From Exiguobacterium alkaliphilum 12/1 (lineage in GTDB: Bacteria > Bacillota > Bacilli > Exiguobacteriales > Exiguobacteriaceae): a DNA stretch of 64,000 nt. The stretch covers positions 62,001 to 126,000 of the forward strand of contig NZ_JJMW01000041.1 of assembly GCF_000714435.1 (NCBI RefSeq). The letters are read 5' to 3'. Of the stretch, positions 8,038 through 19,629 are shown piece by piece. A program made the translations under genes and the position numbers. Every line of letters starts with the position of its first letter. Positions within the stretch are counted from its first letter, which is position 1. The notes below the pieces were generated by a model. It was given only the letters and a program-made list of their open reading frames with translations. It searched no databases and was not told the DNA's origin.

Positions 8038-9219
8038 TTGACGACTACCCCATCGCTCAGCCGTACCGACTGGACGCTCATCTTATCGCTCGCCCTGCTG
8101 ACATTCGTGCTCGGGACGAGCGAGTTCGTCATTGTCGGCATCTTGCCTGACATCGCCGACGGGCTCTCCATCTCAATCGCGACGGCCGGAACACTCGTAT
8201 CCGCCTTCGCCATCACGTTCGCCATCGGGACCCCGCTCACGATGTCATTCACGAGCCATTTGCCGAAACGTAAGCTCATGCTCACGCTGACCGCTCTCTT
8301 TATCCTATTTAACTTATTCAGTAGCCTCGCGCCGACGTATGGCATCTTGCTCGTCCTTCGCATGTTGACCGCCGTCGTGACCGGGGTTCTCATCTCGCTC
8401 GCCATGCTCGTCGCAAGTGAATCGGTACCGACGGGAAAACGTGGCATCGCCATCTCGTTCATCTTCGGCGGGTTCACGATGGCGAACGTGTTCGGGGTCC
8501 CACTTGGTACGTTCATCGGGCAACGAAGCGGCTGGGAAACGACGTTCATCTTGACGACCGTCTTAGGTGTCGTCGCATTTCTCGCTGTGTACCGCGTCGT
8601 CCCGAGTCAGTTGACGAGTGTGCGGACGTCGATTGCCGACCAGTTGCGCCTGTTGACGAACCCACGTATTTTAATCGCCTTCTTCATCCCGGCGTTCGGT
8701 TTCGGCGCGACGTACGTCGTCTACACGTATCTCGTCCCGATTTTAAAAGGTGTGCTCGGTGTGCCGGTCGCTTGGGTCAGTCCGATTCTTTTGGCGTACG
8801 GATTCATCTCGATTTTCAGCAACATGGCGGCCGGGAAAATCGCGAGTCACAATCCGATCGGCCGACTGCGTTTCGTCTTTCTCATCCAGGCGTTCGTCTT
8901 GGCCGCCTTGTACGTGACGACGTCGAACGTGACGCTCGGCCTCCTCAATATCGCGCTCATGTCGTTCATGGCGATCTTGCTCACGACGTCGACGCAACTG
9001 TATTTAATCGACTTGGCCGAGAAGTTCAATCCGGACGCCAAAGGGCTCGCCTCATCGCTCATGCCTGTCGCGAGCAACGTCGGGATTGGCTTCGGGTCTG
9101 CGCTCGGTGGACTCGTCTACGCGAACACACCCGTCATGACGCTCGCCCTCGTCGGAGGCGCCGTCGCGCTCTTGACGGCTTTACTCACCACGGTCAGCTA
9201 TACGCTCGACCGACGCTAA
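8038..9219 (+). CDS. MFS transporter, DHA1 (AraJ/PbuE-like) family
   Basis: The protein has about 12 membrane helices and belongs to the DHA1 drug/sugar/nucleoside efflux group. The first helix carries LGTSEFVIVGILPDIA, and the cytoplasmic loop 2-3 contains SHLPKRKLML in place of the usual MFS motif. Substrates of relatives include arabinose, purines and drugs, so the substrate is open. No ATG lies near the start. A TTG at 8038 follows AAAGAAG at about ten bases and gives 393 residues; an in-frame TTG at 8014 is the alternative. It is followed by a strong bidirectional terminator. Confidence 0.85.
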   Translation: MTTTPSLSRTDWTLILSLALLTFVLGTSEFVIVGILPDIADGLSISIATAGTLVSAFAITFAIGTPLTMSFTSHLPKRKLMLTLTALFILFNLFSSLAPTYGILLVLRMLTAVVTGVLISLAMLVASESVPTGKRGIAISFIFGGFTMANVFGVPLGTFIGQRSGWETTFILTTVLGVVAFLAVYRVVPSQLTSVRTSIADQLRLLTNPRILIAFFIPAFGFGATYVVYTYLVPILKGVLGVPVAWVSPILLAYGFISIFSNMAAGKIASHNPIGRLRFVFLIQAFVLAALYVTTSNVTLGLLNIALMSFMAILLTTSTQLYLIDLAEKFNPDAKGLASSLMPVASNVGIGFGSALGGLVYANTPVMTLALVGGAVALLTALLTTVSYTLDRR

Positions 9220-9251
9220 AACAGCGTGCCCACCTCGGGCACGCTGTTTTC
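9217..9251. terminator. bidirectional intrinsic terminator
   Basis: AAAACAGCGTGCCC and GGGCACGCTGTTTT form a near-perfect 14-bp stem with A and T tracts on both sides, between the convergent MFS and hydrolase genes. Confidence 0.88.
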
Positions 9252-9954
9252 ATAACCAATTTAAAATCTGTTCAATCGTCTCGTCGAGCTGCTCTTTCGC
9301 ACTGAGCGGACTGTCGTTATCGCCGTCTTGCGGTCCGTACATGCCGAAGTTGGCATGGTTGCCGTCTACAATCTCATAAAAGACGGCATCGTCCGGGACG
9401 TTTTCTCGGCTCGCCTCGATGTCAGTTTGCGTCGCGAGCCCATCGACTTCTCCAGAGATGGACAAGACACGTAGCTCGCTCTCCACCATCGAGCTGATCG
9501 GGTATGAAGCGAGGAAGATGACCCCTTCGACTCGGCTCTCGTTCTCGAGCGCAAAACCGGACGCGGCCGAACCGCCGAGCGAGTGTCCGCCGACGATCCA
9601 ACGTTGGATGCCTGGATGAGCGGCGATAATCGTCTCCGCCGCATCGATATCTGCGATGCCGAGATTCAAGCGCAGCGACGGGATGGCGACAAAGACTCCT
9701 TCTTCCGCGAGTCTTGAGCCGTAGTAGGCGTATGCTTCTTTCTCGACTTTCGCACCCGGATAGAGGATGATTCCAACCTCGCTATCCGGATCACCAAATT
9801 CGAGACGATTGTCCACTTCCGTCGCCTCGGCCGCGTAACCGAGCGCTTCATCCGTCGGCCCATACGTCAGTTGCGTCCACACGAGGAAGCCGATGACGGC
9901 GACCAAAATGAGGCCAACTAGACCAAGGCCGATCCACTTCAACTTTTTCTTCAT
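9250..9954 (-). CDS. membrane-anchored alpha/beta hydrolase
   Basis: The 234-residue protein starts with MKKKLKW and one hydrophobic segment (residues 8-26), which should anchor it with the enzyme outside. The rest is an alpha/beta hydrolase with the nucleophile serine in GGHSLGGSAA and a likely catalytic histidine in VDGNHANFG. It resembles the Abhydrolase_5 group of Firmicutes, with no known substrate. The start at 9954 follows TGGAGG; a frame extension upstream of it has no site. It is divergent from the NCS2 permease with only 76 bases between the start codons. Confidence 0.83.
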   Translation of the reverse strand: MKKKLKWIGLGLVGLILVAVIGFLVWTQLTYGPTDEALGYAAEATEVDNRLEFGDPDSEVGIILYPGAKVEKEAYAYYGSRLAEEGVFVAIPSLRLNLGIADIDAAETIIAAHPGIQRWIVGGHSLGGSAASGFALENESRVEGVIFLASYPISSMVESELRVLSISGEVDGLATQTDIEASRENVPDDAVFYEIVDGNHANFGMYGPQDGDNDSPLSAKEQLDETIEQILNWL

Positions 9955-10030
9955 TATAAGACCTCCATTTGCATCCGTTTCAAGGTCACGGTACACTAGT
10001 AGTAAAAAAGGGAAATACCAGGGGGACACC

Positions 10031-11296
10031 ATGACCAAGAGTACTGTAACCACGACGATTCAGTGGTTCATTTTTATTTTAGCTACAAATATTGTACCAC
10101 CGCTTTCGATCGCTGCCTTATTCGAACTGTCGCCGGCCGATACGATGACGTTCATCTCACGTTCGCTGTTCGTCTTCGCGCTGTTTAGCATCATCCAGAC
10201 GCTGCTCGGCCACCGTTTGCCGATTTTAGAAGGACCGGCCGGCATTTGGTGGGGCGTGTTCACGCTTTATGCGTCCATCGGTCCTGCGCTATACGGAAGC
10301 GGCCAAGAGACACTCCAAGCGCTCGGATTCATGTTGTTCTTGAGCGGTGTGCTCGGTGTGCTCATGACCGTCACCGGGATTTTACGTCGGATGCTGTCGC
10401 TCTTTACACCGCAAGTGCTTGGCGTCTATATGATTCTCCTCGTCCTCCAGTTGTCAGGCGCCGTCATCAAAGGCGGATTCGGCGTGAGCGAGAGCGGTAT
10501 CAATACGATTCAGGCTGTCGCGACGGCCGGTCTCGTCTTGTTCGCCCTCACGCTCGAACGGAGCCGCTTCAAACAGTACGGTCTTGTCATGACGCTCCTT
10601 GTCGGATTCGGGCTGTTCAATCTGCTCGGGCTCGGCAATCCAATCGTCCGTTCGGAGTCGTTCTTCCTCGTCCCTGAGTTGTTCCCGTTCGGGGCTTGGG
10701 TATGGGATTGGAACTTGCTGCCGACCGCGTTCGTCATCACGCTCCTCCTTATGACGAACGTGCTCGCCAACATCAAACTGATTGAACGGATTGTCAGTTC
10801 GCGGACGAAGCAACAAGTCGAAGGCAACGTCCCGGCGTCAGGCATCGTCAGCGGCTTCAGCCAAATCGTGGCCGGATTGTTCGGTACACCTGGCCCGGTC
10901 GCGATTTCAGGAACGGCCGGCTTCTTGTCTTCGACCGAGAGCGTGCACCGGGCACCGCACCTCGTCGCCCATACGCTCATGATGGTGCTCGCCTTGGTCG
11001 GTCCGTTCGTCTCGCTCATCGCGAGCATTCCAGCCGCGGTCGGCTATGCCATCGTCACCCCGCTCATCGCGACGATGATCATCATCGGGATTAACGAGGC
11101 GGCGTTCGAGTTGAATCAGAAGACGGCCTCGCTCACCGTCGGCCTCCCGCTCGTCATCGGGGCCGGAGCGATGCTGCTCCCGCCTGGGGCGATGAACGAT
11201 TTGCCGCCGCTCCTTGCGACCGTATTCTCGAACGGACTCGTCCTTGGGACAATCGTTGCGTTGACGACGGCCATCCTGAGCCGCATCAAAGACTAA
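10031..11296 (+). CDS. NCS2 family uracil/xanthine permease
   Basis: The 421-residue integral membrane protein is of the NCS2 (uracil-xanthine permease) family, with about 12-14 hydrophobic segments. Family features include QTLLGHRLPILEGPAGIWW in the first third and TPGPVAISGTAGFLSS in the substrate-site half. It would import a nucleobase with protons. The ATG at 10031 follows AGGGGG. It is distinct from the two other purine permeases in this window (12390-13694 and 21650-22939). No riboswitch was seen upstream, so its regulation and substrate remain open. Confidence 0.85.
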   Translation: MTKSTVTTTIQWFIFILATNIVPPLSIAALFELSPADTMTFISRSLFVFALFSIIQTLLGHRLPILEGPAGIWWGVFTLYASIGPALYGSGQETLQALGFMLFLSGVLGVLMTVTGILRRMLSLFTPQVLGVYMILLVLQLSGAVIKGGFGVSESGINTIQAVATAGLVLFALTLERSRFKQYGLVMTLLVGFGLFNLLGLGNPIVRSESFFLVPELFPFGAWVWDWNLLPTAFVITLLLMTNVLANIKLIERIVSSRTKQQVEGNVPASGIVSGFSQIVAGLFGTPGPVAISGTAGFLSSTESVHRAPHLVAHTLMMVLALVGPFVSLIASIPAAVGYAIVTPLIATMIIIGINEAAFELNQKTASLTVGLPLVIGAGAMLLPPGAMNDLPPLLATVFSNGLVLGTIVALTTAILSRIKD

Positions 11297-11330
11297 AAGA
11301 ACTGACCTCGGCGCGAGGTCAGTTCTTTTT
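11294..11330. terminator. bidirectional intrinsic terminator
   Basis: AAAAGAACTGACCTC and GAGGTCAGTTCTTTTT pair almost perfectly across a short loop. The stem overlaps the end of the convergent RDD gene. Confidence 0.87.
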
Positions 11331-11711
11331 CGTGACGTGCATATGGAATGCCCTGTCGTGCGGCAAGACGGCACCGTCTTCAAGCTCGAAATGGGTACGG
11401 TCTTTGACATAGGTTGCAATCGAGCGCGTGTCACGGTGAAGCGCGCGTCTGAACGCCTGCTCGGCCGTGACCGGGCTCCCATCGTCGTTTCGTAACTCGA
11501 GCCCCATCAGTTTATACCCGAGCGTCTGGCCGCCACGGCTCATTTGGCACGCCTCGAGCGCATAGGCGACAAGCGTCGGGGTGATGACCGTATGGACGAA
11601 CTCGCTCTTCACTTTCTTCCGGACGATTTGCTCAACACCGTAACTGACGAGTCCGGCGATGACGCTGTCGATCAACACCGCTTGCGTCCGTTTTTTCGTC
11701 AACGGTCTCAT
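11319..11711 (-). CDS. RDD family membrane protein
   Basis: The 130-residue protein matches the RDD family: an N-terminal KKRTQAVLIDSVIAG segment with the conserved Arg and Asp, a second hydrophobic region, and the GQTLGYKLMGLELRNDDG block followed by AFRRALHRD. RDD proteins are small membrane proteins, some linked to ion exchange, but most have unknown function. The start codon overlaps the stop of the upstream NAD(P)-binding gene (ATGA), so the two are translationally coupled. Its last codons lie in a bidirectional terminator. Confidence 0.85.
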   Translation of the reverse strand: MRPLTKKRTQAVLIDSVIAGLVSYGVEQIVRKKVKSEFVHTVITPTLVAYALEACQMSRGGQTLGYKLMGLELRNDDGSPVTAEQAFRRALHRDTRSIATYVKDRTHFELEDGAVLPHDRAFHMHVTKKN

Positions 11712-12355
11712 CGGCTCATCCTCTGCATCATGCCTGACGTCAACACTTCCGTGCCCTGTCCTTCTTCGGCGGCCATAATCAAGGCGCGCGCCACATGGAG
11801 CGCTTGAATCGGCGCGGCGTCCGGTAACTTATCGAGTAAAAACGGTTGCAGCGGACGGCTGACGATCTCGGCCGCTTTCTCGCCGAGACGGAACTCCTTC
11901 CGATCCCCGAGCAATAGCGACGGACGAGCGATAATTAAATGGTCGAACCCGAACACTTTCAGGCCGTTCTCGAGTTCCCCTTTGACTCGGTTGTAGAAGA
12001 ACGGTGAGCGGAGCGACGCCCCTTGCGCCGAGACGACAGCGTAACGTGTCGCGCCATGTTGTTTGGCGATGCGCGCCGTCTCGAGCGGCAAGTCGAGGTC
12101 GACGTGTTTGAACGCATCTTGCGAACCAGCGACAGCAATCGTCGTCCCGAGCGCACAGTAAACGTCATCGACGTGAGGTAACGCCACGTCCATCCCTTCA
12201 AATCCGACGACTTCATGTAATTTCGGATGCTGCCAACGGGTCGAGCGGCGGACTACCATCCATACCGCATCATATCGTTCCTCTTCAAGCAACTGCTCGA
12301 CGAGCTCGCGTCCGATTAAGCCGGTCGCGCCGACCACAAGTGCTGTTTTCCCCAT
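11708..12355 (-). CDS. NAD(P)H-binding oxidoreductase (YraR-like)
   Basis: The 215-residue protein has a Rossmann fold beginning VVGATGLIGRELVEQLL (GxxGxxG), then YCALGTTIAVAGSQDAF and a YAVVSAQGA segment. This pattern resembles atypical short-chain dehydrogenases such as B. subtilis YraR. The substrate is unknown. The ATG at 12355 follows AAGGGGG. It precedes the RDD gene with a four-base overlap and lies 34 bases downstream of pbuX on the same strand, so it could be the third gene of a transcript starting at xpt. Confidence 0.82.
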   Translation of the reverse strand: MGKTALVVGATGLIGRELVEQLLEEERYDAVWMVVRRSTRWQHPKLHEVVGFEGMDVALPHVDDVYCALGTTIAVAGSQDAFKHVDLDLPLETARIAKQHGATRYAVVSAQGASLRSPFFYNRVKGELENGLKVFGFDHLIIARPSLLLGDRKEFRLGEKAAEIVSRPLQPFLLDKLPDAAPIQALHVARALIMAAEEGQGTEVLTSGMMQRMSR

Positions 12356-12389
12356 CCTCGTTCCCCCTTGATTCGTAGTTGCTTTCAGT

Positions 12390-14440
<2,051 letters not shown>

Positions 14441-14464
14441 CTATTTATTTATAAGATAGAACTT

Positions 14465-14492
14465 ATTGTAGACGATATCTTTAGAAAAGCAA
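14465..14492 (-). promoter_or_regulatory. sigma-A promoter of xpt-pbuX
   Basis: On the minus strand TTGCTT (14487-14492) and TACAAT (14465-14470) are separated by 16 bases, placing the start of transcription about 20-25 bases before the aptamer. Confidence 0.65.
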
Positions 14493-14580
14493 CACTTTCT
14501 GAACGGATAGCTAAAAGTTCGATTTTTCTGAAACTGCTGTATACTGAACGTATACGAATCAGGATGGGAGCGATTATGCG

Positions 14581-15189
14581 ATGAAGCTATTTGTATTAGG
14601 CGCGACCGGCCGGACCGGTCACCAGTTCGTCGACCAAGCGACCGAACATGGCCATCACGTCACGGCTTTCGTGCGGGAACAGAAAAAATTGATCCCGACG
14701 CCACAACTTGAAATCATCGAGGGCGACGTGACGGACGTGTCTGCATTGACGGACGCGATGAATGGTCATGACGCGGTCGTCAGCTGTCTCGGGACCGACC
14801 TTTCGGATGAGGATTTCCTCGCCCGCGTGACCGACGCGCTTGTCCCGGCGATGAAAGCGAACGGCGTGACGCGCATCATCTATCTCGCCTCGGCCGGCAT
14901 CGACCAAGAGATTCCCGGGCTAGCCGGAAAAGTCGTCACGTTCATGCTTCGAAAGCCGCTCCGCGATCACCGGGCCGCGGTCGATTTGTGGCGCAACTCG
15001 TCGTTCGATTATACGATTGTCCGGCCGATGCAACTGACGGACGGTCCCCGGACGTCGGTGTATCGCGTGTCCGTCGATGGCATTCCAGAGAACGGGAAAC
15101 AAATCTCCCGGGCCGACGTCGCCCAGTTCATGTTGAATGCCGCTGAAGACCAGCTGTTCATCCGCCAATCGATTGGACTGGCGTACTAA
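14581..15189 (+). CDS. NAD(P)-dependent oxidoreductase (NmrA/SDR-like)
   Basis: The 202-residue protein starts with a Rossmann motif, LFVLGATGRTGHQFVDQA, then VVSCLGTD and IIYLASAGID, and later TIVRPMQLTDG. This is the single-domain NAD(P)H-binding family that includes flavin-reductase-like and stress-related atypical SDRs. The substrate is unknown. The ATG follows GATGGGAGCG. A TATACT -10 element lies at 14540-14545 with a weak -35. It is divergent from xpt and stands alone. Confidence 0.83.
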   Translation: MKLFVLGATGRTGHQFVDQATEHGHHVTAFVREQKKLIPTPQLEIIEGDVTDVSALTDAMNGHDAVVSCLGTDLSDEDFLARVTDALVPAMKANGVTRIIYLASAGIDQEIPGLAGKVVTFMLRKPLRDHRAAVDLWRNSSFDYTIVRPMQLTDGPRTSVYRVSVDGIPENGKQISRADVAQFMLNAAEDQLFIRQSIGLAY

Positions 15190-15249
15190 TTTTTTTCAAT
15201 TCATGCTACAATATCGGATAGTCAAATTTGAAAGGAACGAATACAACAC

Positions 15250-16803
15250 ATGAGTATATTATCGGTACAAAACTTGAGCCACGGCTTCGGTGACCGCGCT
15301 ATTTTAAACGACGTCTCTTTCCGCCTTTTGAAAGGCGAACACATCGGCCTCGTCGGGGCGAACGGTGAAGGAAAATCGACGTTCATGAACATCATCACGC
15401 GTAAATTGCAACCGGATGAAGGAAAAATCGAATGGGCGAAAAACGTCCGTGTCGGCTACCTCGACCAGCACGCGGTCCTCGAGCGCGGCATGACCATCCG
15501 GGACGTCTTAAAGAGCGCGTTCCAATACTTGATCGACATGGAGACACGCATCGGCGAACTCTACATGGAGATGGGTGACGCGACACCGGAGCAAATGGAA
15601 GACATGCTCGCAGAAGTCGGTGAGCTCCAAGAGACGCTCGACTCGAACGACTTTTACATCATCGATGCGAAAGTCGAGGAAGTCGCGCGTGGTCTCGGTA
15701 TTCTAGACGTCGGGCTCGACCGTGACGTCACGGACCTCTCCGGTGGGCAACGGACAAAGGTGTTGCTCGCGAAGTTGCTTCTCGAGAAGCCGGACATCCT
15801 CCTCCTCGATGAGCCGACGAACTATTTGGACGAGGTCCACATCGAGTGGTTGAAGCGTTATCTTCAAAACTACGACAACGCGTTCATTTTGATCTCCCAC
15901 GATATCCCGTTCTTGAATAGCGTCATCAACTTGGTCTACCACATGGAAAACCAAGACTTGTCGCGCTACGTCGGCGACTACGATAAGTTCATGGAAGTGT
16001 ACGAGATGAAGCGCTCGCAGCTCGAGTCGGCCTACAAACGCCAGCAGGCGGAAATCGCCGACTTGAAAGACTTTGTCGCCCGGAACAAGGCACGCGTCTC
16101 GACTCGGAACATGGCGATGTCACGTCAGAAAAAACTCGACAAGATGGACGTCATCGAACTGAGTGCGGAACGTCCGAAGCCAGAGTTCCGCTTCCTTCAG
16201 GCCCGCACGTCAGGCCGTCTCATCTTCGACGCCAAAGGCCTCGTCATCGGGTACGACGAGCCGCTTTCACGTCCGCTCGACCTGCAAATGGAACGCGGTC
16301 AGAAAATCGCGCTCGTCGGAGCGAACGGAATCGGGAAGACGACGCTGTTGAAGAGTCTTCTCGGGTTGATCAATCCGCTCGAAGGCACGGTCGAACGCGG
16401 TGAGTTCTTGGAGATTGGTTACTTCGAACAAGAAGCGGCCGTCAGCAACAACACGTGTATCGAAGAAATTTGGAGCGAGTTCCCATCGCTCAACCAACAA
16501 CAAGTCCGGGCCATGCTCGCGAAATGTGGGCTCATGACGAAGCATATCGAGAGTAAAATCGCGGTGCTCAGTGGTGGCGAGAAGGCGAAAGTCCGCCTCT
16601 GTAAGCTTCAAAACAACGAGTCGAACCTTCTCCTCCTCGATGAGCCGACGAACCACTTGGACGTCGATGCGAAGGAAGAGTTGAAGCGTGCGTTGAAAGA
16701 ATATAAAGGCAGTATCCTACTCATCAGTCACGAACCAGAGTTCTATCAAGACATCGTTACAGACGTCTGGAACTGTGAGTCGTGGACGACGAAAGTATTC
16801 TAA
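15250..16803 (+). CDS. ABC-F family ATPase (YfmM-like)
   Basis: This is a cytoplasmic ABC-F protein of 517 residues with two nucleotide-binding domains and no membrane region. Domain 1 has Walker A GANGEGKST near residue 37 and signature LSGGQRTKV; domain 2 has GANGIGKTT and LSGGEKAKV, with a basic linker (RKQKKLDK-like, SRQKKLDKM) between. ABC-F proteins act on the ribosome, in translation rescue or antibiotic protection. The sequence from MSILSVQNLSHGFGDRAI onward resembles B. subtilis YfmM, a housekeeping member, more than resistance types. A second ABC-F gene of another subgroup lies at 61645-63270. Confidence 0.88.
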   Translation: MSILSVQNLSHGFGDRAILNDVSFRLLKGEHIGLVGANGEGKSTFMNIITRKLQPDEGKIEWAKNVRVGYLDQHAVLERGMTIRDVLKSAFQYLIDMETRIGELYMEMGDATPEQMEDMLAEVGELQETLDSNDFYIIDAKVEEVARGLGILDVGLDRDVTDLSGGQRTKVLLAKLLLEKPDILLLDEPTNYLDEVHIEWLKRYLQNYDNAFILISHDIPFLNSVINLVYHMENQDLSRYVGDYDKFMEVYEMKRSQLESAYKRQQAEIADLKDFVARNKARVSTRNMAMSRQKKLDKMDVIELSAERPKPEFRFLQARTSGRLIFDAKGLVIGYDEPLSRPLDLQMERGQKIALVGANGIGKTTLLKSLLGLINPLEGTVERGEFLEIGYFEQEAAVSNNTCIEEIWSEFPSLNQQQVRAMLAKCGLMTKHIESKIAVLSGGEKAKVRLCKLQNNESNLLLLDEPTNHLDVDAKEELKRALKEYKGSILLISHEPEFYQDIVTDVWNCESWTTKVF

Positions 16804-16822
16804 CTTGTAGAGGAAGTGTCGC

Positions 16823-17947
16823 ATGACTGGCCCAATCCAATTGAACGAACGGATCGTTCTTTACGACATCATTCGAGGATTTGCCTTATGCGGCATTTTT
16901 CTCGTCAATATCCCGAGCATGCTCGGGAGCGACTGGATGTTCGGTCGCCCCGACTACACCGGAAGTGACTTGCTCGTCCGGACGCTGTTCGACATGTTCG
17001 TCCAGACGAAGTTTTACACGATTTTCTCGCTGTTGTTCGGCATCGGCTTCTCGATTTTCCTCGAGCGTTCGTACGCTCGGGGCGAGTCGGCGAGCCGCTA
17101 CGTCCGACGTATCGTCATTCTATTTTTGTTCGGACTCGCTCACCTGGCCATCTGGTCGGGTGACATCTTACATACGTATGCGATGTGGGGCTTACTGCTT
17201 CCCTTGTTTTATCGCTTGAGTAATCGGGCCATCTTGACGTGGGCGTGGAGTTTATTGCTCGGAAGTTTCTTCTTGCTTTACGTCTCATCCGCGCTCGTGG
17301 AATGGACCAACGGCGGATCGTTCAACTCCGGTGTTCCGTTCCCGACCGTCTTCAATGACGGGTTCAGCGTTTGGTTCGATTATCGTCTGAACGTCGAAAT
17401 CTTTGCTGCTATCTCAAACTCCCTTCTCGTCGGGATTGAAATTTTAAGTATCTTCTTGTTCGGCCTCTATATCGGACGGGAGCGAAAGCTACTCACGTGG
17501 ACCATTCAAGGACTGACACGGACGGCCATCGTCTGCGCCGTGCTCGCCTTGCCGTTTTTCGGTGTCATCTTGTGGCACCATTACGGTGGCGGCGACGCCT
17601 ATTACTGGGTGAACTTGATTGCCGTCCTCGTCTCTGGGAAGTTACTCGCGACGACGTACGTCTGTCTATTCACGATCGCCGTCCGCAACGGGCGCGCATT
17701 CCGCCCGCTCCAAGCGCTCGGTCGGATGGCGCTGACGAACTATTTGACGCACACCCTCGTCGTCGTTTTGCCCGTTATCGCCCTCGGCTACTACGGTCGC
17801 CTGTCGTTGACGGAAGGTTTGTTCTTGAGCATCGCGATTTTGATTGCCCAAGCGTTCTTCTCGATGTGGTGGCTGAAGTCACACCGTTACGGACCGTTCG
17901 AGAAGTTGTGGCGCATCGGGACGTATGGGTTGCAACGAAAATCTTAA
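16823..17947 (+). CDS. DUF418 domain-containing membrane protein
   Basis: The 374-residue protein has about nine or ten membrane segments. Its N-terminus, ERIVLYDIIRGFALCGIFLVNI, is the typical DUF418-family opening, and the C-terminal RMALTNYLTHTLV followed by further helices matches the DUF418 domain. Relatives include B. subtilis YeiB/YxaH types; their function is unknown, with a possible acyl or transport role. It starts 19 bases after the ABC-F gene with a GAGGAAG site and probably shares its transcript. A terminator follows. Confidence 0.85.
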   Translation: MTGPIQLNERIVLYDIIRGFALCGIFLVNIPSMLGSDWMFGRPDYTGSDLLVRTLFDMFVQTKFYTIFSLLFGIGFSIFLERSYARGESASRYVRRIVILFLFGLAHLAIWSGDILHTYAMWGLLLPLFYRLSNRAILTWAWSLLLGSFFLLYVSSALVEWTNGGSFNSGVPFPTVFNDGFSVWFDYRLNVEIFAAISNSLLVGIEILSIFLFGLYIGRERKLLTWTIQGLTRTAIVCAVLALPFFGVILWHHYGGGDAYYWVNLIAVLVSGKLLATTYVCLFTIAVRNGRAFRPLQALGRMALTNYLTHTLVVVLPVIALGYYGRLSLTEGLFLSIAILIAQAFFSMWWLKSHRYGPFEKLWRIGTYGLQRKS

Positions 17948-17958
17948 CAAGCATCATA

Positions 17959-17990
17959 AAGGCTCGAAGCAGACGCTTCGAGCCTTGTTT
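17959..17990. terminator. bidirectional intrinsic terminator
   Basis: AAGGCTCGAAGC and GCTTCGAGCCTT form a perfect 12-bp stem with a four-base loop, between two convergent genes. The T tract is short on the plus strand (TTGTTT). Confidence 0.78.
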
Positions 17991-17993
17991 ACG

Positions 17994-18485
17994 TTAACGG
18001 TCCGGTTTTGCCTTCGTGTTCAACAACATCAGGGCGATTCCGATCCACAGTGTCAACCCGACGTACATGAAGAACGTATTGACGTTGAACAGTTGATTGT
18101 TCATGTAGATGGAAAAGACGTCGCTCGTGATACTATTTGCGTAGTCTAAGCCTCCACGTCCCTCCTGATTTAAGACGATATCCGTCACGTACGTCCGGTA
18201 TCGGTCGAATGCATTCATCTGACAGCGATACCCCGCAACGAGCAACATCGGGATAAAGACGAAGCCGTACCATAACAAACGTGGGCGCACGTTCGCCATC
18301 AGTTCCATCCAGCCGAGCATAAAAAACAGGATGAAAAAGAAAAGGAGAAACAGGCCGATGAGCGCCGGATTCCCGTTTCCGGATATCTTCTCCGGTTGAA
18401 CGGTCATCACGTTACCTAGATAGAAAATTCCGATACACACCCCAAACCCGAGTCCCATCATCCAACCGATTCGCTTCTTGTTCAT
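17994..18485 (-). CDS. hypothetical membrane protein
   Basis: I do not recognise this 163-residue protein. It has about four hydrophobic segments (near residues 8-26, 42-60, 70-86 and 137-156) and a polar extracytoplasmic or cytoplasmic loop of about 50 residues with RYRTYVTDIVLNQEGRGGLDY between the third and fourth. The start follows CGGGGGG. It stands alone between two terminators. A small sensor, immunity-type or envelope protein would all fit, and nothing here decides. Confidence 0.7.
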   Translation of the reverse strand: MNKKRIGWMMGLGFGVCIGIFYLGNVMTVQPEKISGNGNPALIGLFLLFFFILFFMLGWMELMANVRPRLLWYGFVFIPMLLVAGYRCQMNAFDRYRTYVTDIVLNQEGRGGLDYANSITSDVFSIYMNNQLFNVNTFFMYVGLTLWIGIALMLLNTKAKPDR

Positions 18486-18563
18486 CTGTGCCCCCCGTTC
18501 ATCGTTCGATTTATCATAAACTCTTCCTCGTTCAGTATAAGGCTACTTTTCCCAATTCCCCAT

Positions 18564-18598
18564 AAAAAAATGAACATCCCGTCTCCAGGATGTTCATT
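18564..18598 (-). terminator. intrinsic terminator of ppaC
   Basis: On the minus strand AATGAACATCC and GGATGTTCATT pair across an eight-base loop and are followed by seven T, directly after the ppaC stop. Confidence 0.85.
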
Positions 18599-18604
18599 CA
18601 TACG

Positions 18605-19534
18605 TCAGTTCGTCGCCGTCTCTGTTAACACAGGTACGATCTGTTTTTTCCGTGACACGACGCCAGGAAGTGTCGCCAACCCTTCTTGAAGTTCAACGTT
18701 GAACGCCTTCTCGAACAAGTCCTTTTTCTCACCGACGACGAGCGCTTCTGAGTCGTTCGTCAAAATGTTCGTGATGGCAAGAACGAACAGGTCGAGCTCT
18801 TTGTCCAACAACTTCACCGCCATCGCTGCTTCGACGTCCGCTTTACGGTTCAATACGTCGTTCGCGTCGACCGTGTTCACTTGTGCGATTTCCACACGGT
18901 AGTCGCCCATCGCGAACTCTTTCGAGTCGAGCGTGATCAGTTCAGGCACCGTCTTTTGGCTCAAGTCAGCACCGGCTTTCAACATCTCAAGACCGTACGT
19001 CTCGACGTCTGTCCCAGAGATCTCGGCAAGCTCTTTCGCCGCTTTGACGTCCTCGTCCGTGCACGTCGGTGATTTGAAGAGGAGCGAGTCCGAGATGATG
19101 GCCGAGAGCATCAAACCAGCCATGTCCGGAGCGATCTCAATCCCGTGCTCTTTGTAGAGTTTAAGCAAAATCGTCGCCGTGCAACCGACCGGCTCGGCCC
19201 GGTAATAGAGCGGGTCTGCCGTTTGGAAGTTCGCGATGCGGTGGTGGTCGATGACTTCGAGGATGCGCACGTCTTCGATGTCGACGGCACTCTGTTGGAA
19301 CTCGTTATGGTCGACCAAGATGACCGCGTTCGCTTCGTCTGAGACGCGTTCGACAAGACGTGGCGCTTTGACGCGGAAGTGGTCGAGTGCGTATTGTGTC
19401 TCGTTGCTCACTTCACCGAGACGGACAGCCTCTGCGTCCATCCCTAATTTCTTCTTCAGCTCCGCGTAGGCGATCGCTGAACAAATCGTGTCCGTATCCG
19501 GATTTTTGTGTCCGAAGACAAGTACTGTACTCAT
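18605..19534 (-). CDS. ppaC: manganese-dependent inorganic pyrophosphatase PpaC
   Basis: PpaC hydrolyses pyrophosphate to phosphate and pulls biosynthetic reactions forward. This 309-residue family II pyrophosphatase has the DHH-type metal motifs GHKNPDTDT at the N-terminus, LVDHNEF, and [10 protein letters not shown], followed by the C-terminal DHHA2 domain with SRKKQIVP near the end. The length equals that of the Bacillus enzyme. The ATG has a GAGGAGAA site upstream. It is monocistronic between its own terminator and that of the small acidic protein gene. Confidence 0.95.
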   Translation of the reverse strand: MSTVLVFGHKNPDTDTICSAIAYAELKKKLGMDAEAVRLGEVSNETQYALDHFRVKAPRLVERVSDEANAVILVDHNEFQQSAVDIEDVRILEVIDHHRIANFQTADPLYYRAEPVGCTATILLKLYKEHGIEIAPDMAGLMLSAIISDSLLFKSPTCTDEDVKAAKELAEISGTDVETYGLEMLKAGADLSQKTVPELITLDSKEFAMGDYRVEIAQVNTVDANDVLNRKADVEAAMAVKLLDKELDLFVLAITNILTNDSEALVVGEKKDLFEKAFNVELQEGLATLPGVVSRKKQIVPVLTETATN

Positions 19535-19606
19535 AGTTCATTCTCCTCACTGAATAGTTTTCCCTCATCCATTATAACGTCTATGCCCGTTCTTTCAATT
19601 GCAAAA

Positions 19607-19629
19607 CAAAAAGAGCCCGCGGGCTCTTT
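19607..19629 (-). terminator. intrinsic terminator of the small acidic protein gene
   Basis: On the minus strand AAAGAGCCCGCGGGCTCTTT is a perfect palindrome followed by TTTG. The gene's stop codon lies in its first arm. Confidence 0.7.
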